Source: Ostrinia nubilalis (lineage: Eukaryota > Arthropoda > Insecta > Lepidoptera > Crambidae). Taken from it: a stretch of DNA of 64,000 nucleotides. A model generated the notes under the pieces. That model searched no databases. It worked only from the letters and a program-made list of their open reading frames with translations, and was not told the DNA's origin. Shown piece by piece: positions 36,197 to 45,600 of the stretch (within the stretch, counting starts at the first letter, position 1; the number at the start of each line of letters is the position of its first letter). The stretch covers positions 1,240,001-1,304,000 of the forward strand of contig NC_087107.1 in NCBI RefSeq assembly GCF_963855985.1, read 5' to 3'. The translations under genes were made by a program, and so were the position numbers.

Positions 36197-37440
36197 ACTC
36201 ATCAATTGAAATATCTAATGTAATGTATTATTCATCTTGATTTCATGTAGAGCACGCATCCATTCATGTATTGCATTGCATATTCAACAACAAAAAATAC
36301 ACTACCGGAGCATTCACGTCATGGGAAAATGATATCCAGTTCATCGCAAAATAATTTTCTTCCGTGTCCTTAGTAGACCGTGACTAACCATAAAGTTAGT
36401 CTGACGTGAAATTCTTTCATCTATTAATAGGATTGGCAACAATTTAAGAACATGAAGGTGGCATTTTCACCTCGAATTTAAATCAAGTATCGTTTCAACT
36501 TTGTGATAAGTCCAACTCAGATTAAATTAATCCTTCAAGGCCCGCGAATCTAGACACAATAGATAATCAATTGTTATGACATTAATTAATGCCGTCTGGG
36601 ACTCAAGCGGTTAATGATAAGATTGTGACTACAATCAATGTGAGATCCGAATTTTAAATTCGTTTCATAATACTGACATAATGATTGTTTGCTATGGGCA
36701 TTTATAATTGAAGTTCTCTATGGATCCATGTTTTTAAGGTACACGAACAGTTATTTTATCATATTATTATAAAAATCTGATCGGAAAAATTGGATCGCCT
36801 TAGGCAGTTCGATTTTTTCAAGTTATTTATAATTTTCAAATTGGATCTCTATCATCAGGATCAGTGAGCTTTGTAATGAAATCATGATGAGACGAATGAT
36901 TGAAATGGATTTCAACACAATATGATACTAGAGTTCTCTGCAAGATGTTTCAATTTGTCTTTTTATTTGCATGGTCTAACAATACAGACTTTATTAAGTT
37001 TACATCTAACCAGCACTTTGTTTAGTCTAGCTGGACTAGACTGAGTAGTTTGTCTGTGTCAACGTTTGTGTTTGCCGACACACCATAAAGTGTTGTGGGA
37101 TCTAATGAGTTTCTTTTGGCACTATAAGTAAATGTAGTTGAGGTAGATGAACGTAATGGTGAATTTTAGGTGGAGTTAGTAGTTTATTAAATATTTAAAA
37201 GGGTGCATTGGTAAACAACAGATAATATAATTTATGAATACTCTTTGATATTAAAACCCACGAAATTACTTACTTTCTAGATCATCTCGCAAATAGTACC
37301 AATTTTATGATGGTGGAGTGATAAGCAGAAAATTATAAATTGTTGTAAAAGGTCTAGCTACTATTCAATTATTATCAGATGAACACTAGTTTGTTTTTAG
37401 ATCATCAATTTCTTCTCCATCTAGCTATTTACAAGTAGGT
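36197..37440. other. noncoding DNA
   Basis: No recognisable gene or repeat. Confidence 0.45.
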
Positions 37441-37447
37441 AGTCTTA

Positions 37448-37564
37448 AGTTGGGTTGCACCATCTTACTTTAACTTTGATAAACATCAAAAATCTGTCAA
37501 ACTCCATACATAAAACGCTGGTTATCGTCATAGTTACGGTCAAAGTTAGGTGGTGCAACTCAGC
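37448..37564. mobile_element. short MITE, copy 2
   Basis: Same family as 30557-30677. The ends GTTGGGTTGCACCATCTTAC and TTAGGTGGTGCAACTCAGCC are imperfect inverted repeats. Confidence 0.65.
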
Positions 37565-37888
37565 CTTAGAATTAATTATCTTTTAACCTTTTATTTTCCC
37601 ACTCCCAAAAATGACCTGCAAAAAACACTCACAATAAAAAAGACACCTCCCAATTTCATCACCCTATGCGCAGGCTGCGCGCGCGCCGATGACTCACGAC
37701 CGTCAAACACTCTCGACAAAGCATAGAGAAAAAATAAACACAGGTTAGGTATGACGATTGTTTTGTATGTATTGGTCATAGTTTAATGTAATAGAGGACT
37801 GTGGGAATGGTTGCGCTTTGAAGACAAGTCTTTAATTTATCTTCCATGGACTCTACATTAAGTAAATTGTGGTGTCCTAAATTACTTC

Positions 37889-38032
37889 CACCCACAAGGT
37901 GGATCGACGACCACATAAAGGTAGCAGGAAGGCGCTGAATACAGGCCGCTGCCAACCGGGCGATGTGAACATCACTGGGGGAGGCCTATGTTCAGCAGTG
38001 GACGTCCTGTGGCTGAAATGATGATGATGATA
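37889..38032 (+). mobile_element. RTE LINE 3' end with ATG-repeat tail
   Basis: It starts CACCCACAAGGTGGATCGAC (the TRWIDD-like segment) and ends GGACGTCCTGTGGCTGAAAT followed by ATG repeats. It is 5'-truncated and has decayed frames. Confidence 0.8.
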
Positions 38033-38397
38033 AGAAAGAGAAAGAAAGAAAGTATATTGTATGCCCCTTAAGTACTTATATTCTTCACAGTAGCTTAATT
38101 GAGAAAGCCATTTTCTTACTCCCGAGTATAATTCAAATTGCATACGTGATATAAATAATTCTAGTATAATTTCCATAATGCCAAACAGTTCGAACGTCCA
38201 ATTCGAATTAATATCGCCACAAACGGCCAAACTATCATACACGGTCTCAACTGCTCCAGAAGTTCTGTGGATAGACTAACGACTCCGAACGAAACACGTC
38301 CAGTTTCATTAGCCAGCCCAACTCTAAATTAGATCTGGAACTTCTACTGTACTGGGAAATAGATAAAGTAGTACAGCCACTACACTTTTGTTCATCA

Positions 38398-38804
38398 GTG
38401 TGCTTACCATGAGTTTACATTAGGTGTGCTCGCTAGCGAACGCGTAAAAAAAAGACATTAAATGTCTCCGAATTGGAGACATAAATAAAAGATGTTTGTG
38501 TGTGTGTAGATACTGCTGTTTATTTCCGATTATACACAGAGCTAACAAGATTGCCTATCGCCATTTTAGCCTTGCGAATCAAGAAGAAAGAATCTCGGAT
38601 ACACATCCTGAATCATACTTCGAAACTAGCTGCGTTTGGATACGCGCTTAGAATAACTGACTAAATACCGATATAAAAGAACGATATTTATGTAACAAAA
38701 TGTATTACAAATTTTACAGCGTCCCTAGTGGCTACTTTCAAAAACTAAAATTTCCATAGAATTTTTTGACGCACTCGCTAGCGAGCACACCTAACCTAAA
38801 CTTT
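38398..38804. mobile_element. MITE of the GTGTGCTTACCATGAG family, long form
   Basis: The left end is GTGTGCTTACCATGAGTTTA followed by GGTGTGCTCGCTAGCGA. The right side has TCGCTAGCGAGCACACCTAA and then stops short of the expected CATGGTAAGCACAC. The interior of about 330 bp has no gene. A short form of the same family is at 40536-40716. Confidence 0.7.
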
Positions 38805-38809
38805 TTTTA

Positions 38810-39360
38810 AAATAGGGGAGACCAGGTGTGGTGTTCGTTAAGAATCATCACCTTTTTGACATTCGTAACCTTCGTTAAATCGAGACCCATCACTGAAAAC
38901 TGTTAAGTACCTACATCAGCAAAAACCTACTTTTCTTTCCTTTTGCTTTCACAAACCCTATGTTATGTAAACCTGGCGTAGTTTCAGGATTTTTTATGAT
39001 CAATGAGACTACGATTTAAATTTTTCTTTTAACGTAACCGGCGCGACACTCAGTTGTCTAAAACAATTAGGTACAAGGGTTGACAAGAACTTTTTTAAAT
39101 AACTACTTTAATTTCAAGTATCGTACATTATAAGGCTGTTCTATCCGCGCTGTAACTGTATCGTTGATTAGTTCTGGTTAGTTTAACTGTTATCGAAATT
39201 TTGCATCTATTGGAAGTTCACTTGAATGGGGAGTGATTAGGGTAATGAGCTAAGTTTGGTTCAGTTAAGTAATTGTTATTTAACTGGCAAGTGGACAGGT
39301 CCGGTAGCTATTTACAAACATGTTTCAACAATTATTAAGAAAAGGCTGTAATTATTGCTG
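38810..39360. other. noncoding DNA
   Basis: No recognisable feature. Confidence 0.4.
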
Positions 39361-39361
39361 C

Positions 39362-39575
39362 CCCATCACGGGTCTATTCCCACCTCTCCTACCGCTGTAA
39401 CTCCTGTGTGGCCAGGATCTACAGCTTGACCGCCATTAAAAACCCAACCAACGAAGGTCAAGTTTGTTCTGGGGGAAAGTTAAAATGTCATTGGACCCGC
39501 AACTAAATTAATCAGAAGAACACAGAAGGAGTTTGAAGTTAAGGTCCGACTTCCCTCCGTTGCAAAGCGGAGCCG
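39362..39575 (+). repeat. unclassified interspersed repeat, copy 2
   Basis: This is the inverted copy of 32148-32357. Shared phrases are CTGTAACTCCTGTGTGG, GGTCAAGTTTGTTCTGGG and TCATTGGACCCGCAACTAAA. It is joined directly to RTE fragments on its right. Confidence 0.7.
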
Positions 39576-39763
39576 CCCCATCAGCCGTCAGTTCTGCGTG
39601 CTATGTGCCCTGTCCATTGTCACTTCATCTTGCTAATCCGTCGGGATATGTAGCAGGAAGGCGCTGGACTGGATGCAGGCTGTTACCAACTGGGGGATGT
39701 GGAAATATATGTTCCCTATGTTCTGCAGTGGACGTCCTGTGGCTGAAATGATGATGATGATGA
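39576..39763. mobile_element. two RTE LINE scraps in opposite orientations
   Basis: Positions 39576-39648 match the minus-oriented RTE coding region (CAGCCGTCAGTTCTGCGTGC). From 39649 the orientation flips to plus (GCAGGAAGGCGCTGGAC) and runs to the GGACGTCCTGTGG terminus with ATG repeats. The switch falls within a few bases. It may reflect twin priming (an inversion during LINE insertion) or two separate insertions. Confidence 0.75.
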
Positions 39764-40415
39764 AAATACTTATAATTTGGCGTTACCTAAAATAAATGAA
39801 TGACGTATTGGTTTGCGGACCTGACTCCAAAAGTTAAAGTTCAGGGTTACAACTTTTAGGTAAAACCGTACCCTTGTCCATTTCATTAAATCTAATTCAT
39901 TCATAATGAAAATGACATAAAATATGTGAATATTAGAATTTATAAAACCACCCAACTTGTCACAAAAGGGTTTCACTCATAATTAATTAAATATTTCAAA
40001 TAATTAACGTATGACCACTGTTCTATACTTCGTTATGGGGCTTTCGTCCGAAACATTGCGGTCGAAGCTTTTGAAGGGCTAATTAATTAATAATTTCATA
40101 TTATTATGAAACATTTTCATAAAACGTTCATTTTGAAAAGCTTTGTGTTCACATTAATGAAACGTTTGACATGAAAATAAAATTAGACTTTGAATGAGAG
40201 GACATAAAATGTTTTAAGCGCTATTTTTGAAGTTTTGGAATTTGAAAATTTTACAAATTACATACTAATATTTCCGTTCCCTCGTGGTAAGCTAAATACT
40301 GTATGCTTGTGTTACGAGTGAGTTCAACACAATAGTCCAGGTCGGCGATTTTCAAGATTCTTATTTATAGCATATTTTTTTGTTTACATTAATATAGGCT
40401 AAGATTATAAAACAT
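39764..40415. other. noncoding DNA
   Basis: No gene recognised. The frame at 39770-39976 (minus) is isolated and AT-driven. Confidence 0.4.
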
Positions 40416-40782
40416 TTTTGCCCGCGGCTTCACCCGCATGAAACTTAGTTTGTCACAGATCGTCATAAATTATAGCCTTTATGTTATTCTGGGTTATAAA
40501 CATGAATACTGTAAAGTTTCATCAAAATTCATTCAGTGTACCTACCATGAGTTTACGTTAGGTGTGCTCGCTAGCGAGTACGTCAAAAATCTCTATGAAG
40601 ATTTTGTTTCTTGAAAGTAGCCGCTAGGGGCGCTGCACAATATGTCATACAATTAATGTCATTTTTTTACGCAGTCGCTAGCGAGCACACCTAACGTAAA
40701 CTCATGGTAAGCACACAGTAGTTTTTGCGTGAAAGGGTAACAAACATCCAGACATACAAACTTTCGCATTTATAATATTAGT
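40416..40782 (-). mobile_element. interspersed repeat split by a MITE
   Basis: The halves 40416-40535 (TTTGCCCGCGGCTTCACCCG onward) and 40717-40782 (GTAGTTTTTGCGTG to CATTTATAATATTAG) together match the repeat seen intact at 8890-9084, in reverse orientation. The intervening 181 bp is the MITE listed next. Confidence 0.75.
40536..40716. mobile_element. MITE of the GTGTGCTTACCATGAG family, short form
   Basis: About 45-bp inverted ends (GTGTACCTACCATGAGTTTA and TAAACTCATGGTAAGCACAC, each with a GCTCGCTAGCGA inner part) enclose roughly 90 bp. Insertion into the repeat at 40416-40782 gives a clear before-and-after comparison with 8890-9084. The target duplication is not resolved. Confidence 0.8.
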
Positions 40783-41106
40783 AGGATACGCCAAAAGCAT
40801 GAGTGTCCAAAGTTAAAATCAAATCGTTCCTCTAACTACAACAGACTGTTTGACCAACCCTTTTTAACAAGAGCCAATAGTGTCGCTTTCAAACCAAATA
40901 TATCATGGTGGACAAACTTACCGAGTGGTTTGTTCGCTCCAAAAAGTACAAATAAGTGGGCTTTAAGCCATATGCTTGTTGATTTGGATTTTAAATAGTG
41001 ACGTTTGAATTCAAAATTATAGGTCTAGTAACTGAGTCAGTGCCTCGGCACGAGGAGTGTTTTTTGTGACGTCAAACGTCAGCGATACTTGAGATTTGTC
41101 GGCTTG

Positions 41107-41236
41107 TCGGCCGTTTGGTGCAGTGGTTCAGAACGGACTACTATGCCGAGAGGTCCCGGGTTCGATTCCCGGCCGGGCAGAAATTGAAATGATGAATATT
41201 AATTTCTGTGACGGGTCTGGGTGTTACTATGTAAGT
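41107..41236 (+). mobile_element. tRNA-derived SINE, truncated copy
   Basis: It has an A-box-like TTTGGTGCAGTGGTTCAG and a perfect B box, GGTTCGATTCC, in CCCGGGTTCGATTCCCGG. These are followed by GACGGGTCTGGGTGTTACTA. The 5' and 3' acceptor sequences do not pair, so this is a SINE rather than a tRNA gene. It is nearly identical to 56245-56512 for the first 125 bp and lacks that copy's 3' half. Confidence 0.85.
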
Positions 41237-42015
41237 TTATGCGGTTAGTACTGGAACAATTTTCTTTTCACAACACCGATTTTTTTAGTATTTAGTTTCG
41301 ATGGAGGTATTATAATCGTAACTCTGAAAATGAATCGATTACTTATATCAAAATAGCTAAGTAATTAAATTGAAAAATTACGATAAAAACTAAATGGCCA
41401 AAAGTGGGGTTCTTCGTGCACCACTTTTGGCCAGTCATGTGGCCAAAGATGGGAAAATTCAATTATTCTGGCTCCATTAGTGGCCACCTCTCATAAACCC
41501 ACTTAATAAACAAATAGCGATAAAATATCATTAGTACAGCTTAGACAGTGTATTCTTCATTAAGGATTAACATAAACATTTAAAAAAATAAGAAGGATTT
41601 AGAAAATAATGATTGTTTACTCACCCGCTCGCCTTAGCCTTTTTGCTAAGACTTAAAACAATTAACGCTTCTCAAAAAATAATGACTTGTTGGATTGAAG
41701 TGAAGCTTGACACATCAAAGCTGTTAACGCTATCAGTGTTGCTAATATTAGCTATTTTTATTCCCGTAAACAATAGAGTAATATATTTGTCTTTGCCTTA
41801 GTTATAACGATTTGAAGTTCTAAATGGCCACAAAGGGGTCGGTGGCCACAACCGGGTCACTTGCCCTATAATATGTATGTAAATAGGAATTCAAGTGTCA
41901 CACACTTACAAAAATATATGTGTAACTAAATCATCATACCTAAAGATCTGTAAAAAGCTCTATCACCTAATTGAGATTAGGTGAGATTTAATAGAAATTA
42001 GCACGGCACTAAATA
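41237..42015. other. noncoding DNA with TGGCCA hairpin motifs
   Basis: TGGCCAAAAGTGG (41395-41407) and CCACTTTTGGCCA (41421-41433) form a perfect 13-bp stem. Further GGCCA phrases occur at 41441, 41482, 41825 and 41842, and TAAATGGCCA is repeated directly at 41391 and 41821. This suggests a decayed 430-bp element. No gene is seen. Confidence 0.45.
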
Positions 42016-42020
42016 AATAT

Positions 42021-42318
42021 TGTTAGCGGAAATCAAATGACGACGTAATTTGGGGGTATGCCGAGAGGTGGCGTGAGCGCGCGGTTAGCTGGCCCGGCAC
42101 GTCCAGTCCGACGGAATATTTGGTAGTGTTCACTTGGTTAGGGGAATCTATGCCCGTTTGAGAGTCGAATTGCCTTTTTCTGATTTAAGTTACCATTAAT
42201 TATTTTTTGTGCATTTGTTAGCCCTGTAAAATATTTTCTTTTGTAAAACGTGAAATCCTTTTGTAAATAAACCTAAAATTGTCATTAAATGTTTTCTTAT
42301 TGTTCAATCATTTCTAAG
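42021..42318 (+). repeat. 5' LTR
   Basis: 298 bp, starting TGTTAGCGGAAATC and ending TCATTTCTAAG. Line-by-line comparison with 47910-48207 shows no difference. The end is set by the AATAT target duplication. The ends are TG...AG rather than the usual TG...CA. An AAATAAACC motif at about 42265-42273 may serve polyadenylation. Confidence 0.93.
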
Positions 42319-42319
42319 A

Positions 42320-42342
42320 TCAGAAGTGAGATTTAATTCCCA
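42320..42342 (+). promoter_or_regulatory. primer-binding site resembling the tRNA-Leu 3' end
   Basis: TCAGAAGTGAGATTTAATTCC begins two bases after the LTR. It resembles the complement of an insect tRNA-Leu acceptor and T-arm (TCAGAAGTGGGATTCGAACC). The match lacks the first bases that would pair with the tRNA CCA end, so priming would be internal. The tRNA sequence is recalled, not searched. Confidence 0.6.
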
Positions 42343-42665
42343 TTTTTACGTGTCCTTTTCCGCTTTGTGCATAAAGAAAAAGGCAGTTTGGCTTTTGCAA
42401 AACAAGTAAATTAACGGTATCTTTGCCACCTACCGCTTATTTCTTCGTGGCGAGTGTTGAGGTTTTGTATGTGGTATGGTAGGATCTATCTACCTACCTA
42501 CGTTGGAAATTTTGGTGAGTGTGTTCCATTTTGTTTTTATTTTACCACGAAGGTGATTTTTTTTGTATGTTAACGTACCTACCTACGTTTTGTAGCTATT
42601 TTGCATAATTTCAACCATTGCATTCCTTGTTGGCTTTTTCTCACGTTATTTGCTAACAATGCAAA

Positions 42666-45600
42666 ATGCCTAATAACAGTGATAGTCGCAAAAGTAGAAG
42701 CCGTTCTAGGAAACGTGCTTCGTATTCTAGGAAACGTGCTTCCCATTCTAGGCAGCTTACTTCACGCTCTAGGAATCATGCTTTGCATTCTAAAAATCAT
42801 GCTTCGCGTTCTGCAAGTCGTAGTTCGCATTCCAGAAGCCGTAATTCACATTCCAGAAGCCGTAATTCGCATTCCAGGAGCCGTAATTCGCATTCCAGGA
42901 ACCGTAATTCGCGTTCCAGGAGCCGAGACTCACGTTCCGATTACCATAATTCACGTTATAGACATACACACAAACGGTTTACTCCTCCTAGCAATGTTTT
43001 AACCGAAACCATGCATCAAATTTTAGATCGTTTAACGACTTTGGATGAACAACGGCGCCGGTCTCCGCCGCGTGAATCTGCGGCTGAGCATCGTGACCCT
43101 GCGGCTGAGCATCGTGAGCCTGCAGCTGAGCGTCGTGAATCTGCGGCTGAGCATCGTGACCCTGCGGCTGAGCATCGTGGGCCTGCAGCTGAGCGTCGTG
43201 AATCTGCGGCTGAGCGTCGTGAATCTGCGGCTGAGCGTCGTGAATCTGCGGCTGAGCATCGTAACCCTGCGGCTGAGCGTCGTGAGTCGGAGGCCCCATC
43301 TTCAACGGGGCGTACCGTGAGTGCTGATGCGGACCACGACGTCAACGCGACCGATCGTATCATCGATGCGATTCGGTCAATTAACACGACGGTAAGATCT
43401 AACCAATCTTATTTTATTTCTAATTTCGATCCAAGTATCAATGACATAGACACCTGGTGTGACGAAGTAGACCGTGCAAGGATTACTAACCACTGGAATG
43501 ATAACGAGTGTCTTGCTCGAATAGGGAACTGTCTAAAAGGTGACGCTCGCACCTGGCTAAATGAATGGGTCACTAATGACCGTACTTGGACCACATTCAA
43601 AAAGGAGTTCAAACCTTTGTGCCCTAGGAAACCGGATATTGCGAATATTCTGTACGAGGTCATGAGCTCTAATTCTGACAAGTACCCGACATATGCTGAT
43701 TATGCTCGTCGGTCCTTATTAAGGTTGCGTATAGTTAAAGGGCTAAGCGATGAACTAATATCAGCAATAGTAATACGGGGTATTACAGATCCGCAAATTC
43801 GTGCTTCAGCCACTAATGCAAAGTTAATGCCTAATGATTTGGTAGATTTTTTTTCAATTTATGTTAAATCCCCGTCTGCTCCTATTAAGAAATCTGACAC
43901 CCCAAAACCCAATAACGATATGGGCCGAAAACGAAAGTTTGAAGGTGGAAAATGTTTCTCGTGTGGCCAGCATGGCCATAGACAGTCCAATTGTACTAAA
44001 AAACGTAAACCAGTTTTCAATAACGGTAACAGCAACAACGATGGTCAAAAGAATAGTTCAGTTCATGATTCAAATAAGCTCGAGCCTTGTAAATTTTGTA
44101 AAAAACCCGGCCATAATATTGAAACTTGCTTTGCAAAATTAAAGTCAGAATCGCGTAACAAAAGCAATGTAAACTTTTGTCAGGAAAACCCAGGCAATAA
44201 GAATAAAGATATCGTTGTTGCTATTATCCAAGGGGTTCCTGTTGATGTCCTTATCGATAGTGGTTCCACTATATCGTTAATTTCTTCTTCACTTTTGAGA
44301 CATTTCAAATGTGCTCGCAAAACTGCCTTCAGAATTTTAAGAGGCATCGGTGGGCAAGAAATTGAGTCAACTTATTTCGTAACTTTGCCTATTGAGTTTA
44401 ATGAGATAACTCTAGAAGTGGACTTACATGTAGTATCCCCTGAATTCATGAACACCCCTATCATTGTTGGTACTGACGTATTAAATAGAGAAGGCGTTAC
44501 CTATGTCCGTACATGTGATTATCAATACCTTTCTTGCAAGACTCGTCCCGTGCATGATGTAATGTGTACTTCGTCTTTCAATGAGATTCCGGTAAGGACT
44601 CCTTTAACTGGTCACGATTTAAAAAAGCTGCTCGATCTTATCGATGAATTTTCAAATTCTTTTATTTCCGGAACCGCTACTTCAACTGTCAATACCGGCA
44701 GTATGGCAATAAAATTACATAACAGTACACCTGTCAGCTACAGGCCTTACCGGCTCTCATATCCAGAAATCGTAAAAGTTCGTGAGATCATCAAAGATCT
44801 TCTCCAAAAAAATATTATCCAGGAGTCTGAATCCGAATTTGCGAGCCCAATCCTATTAGTGAAAAAAAAGGATGGCTCTGATCGCATGTGCGTCGATTAC
44901 CGGAAGTTAAATGAAAATACTGTTAAAGATCGATTTCCACTTCCGCTAATCGACGATCACATCGATCGGTTGGGCAAGCATAAGTATTTTACAAGTCTTG
45001 ACATGGCAACAGGGTTTCACCAGATCCCTATGGATGATGACTCAATACAGCTCACGGGATTCGTTACGCCAGAGGGGCATTATGAATATTTAAAAATGCC
45101 CTATGGCTTGGCGAATGCTCCTGTTGTTTACCAACGAATAATGTCAAAAACTTTACGTCAGCACCTAGAATCTGGTGAAACCCTGGTGTACATTGACGAT
45201 GTACTTATCCTGAGCAATACAGTCGAAGAGGGTCTGATAACCCTTCGCAAGGTGCTCCAGACTTTGACAAATGCAGGCTTTTCCATAAATCTAAAGAAAT
45301 GTTCCTTTCTTTCAACTAAAATAGAGTACTTGGGACGTACCATAAGTCAAGGTCAGGTGCAGCCGAGCGAAGGTAAAGTTCGAGCTTTGGTCGAGTCGCC
45401 CGTTCCAAAAACTGTAAAGCAGGTGCGTCAGTTTTTGGGGTTGGCGAGTTATTTTCGTCGCTATATAGCTGGTTTTGCGACAAAAACTGCACCTATTACC
45501 AAACTAACAAAAAAGGGTGAACCTTTTATTTGGGGCAGTGAACAAGAGGAAGCACGGCAGGATATAATTTCTCTGCTTACAAGTGAGCCTGTATTGGCTA

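Noticed and set aside
41107..41180. Possible tRNA gene with a perfect B box
   Set aside because: The acceptor arms do not pair and the same sequence recurs at 56245 with a SINE body.
42988..43387. Minus-strand ORFs across the gag repeat
   Set aside because: They are antisense shadows of the 21-bp in-frame repeat of gag.
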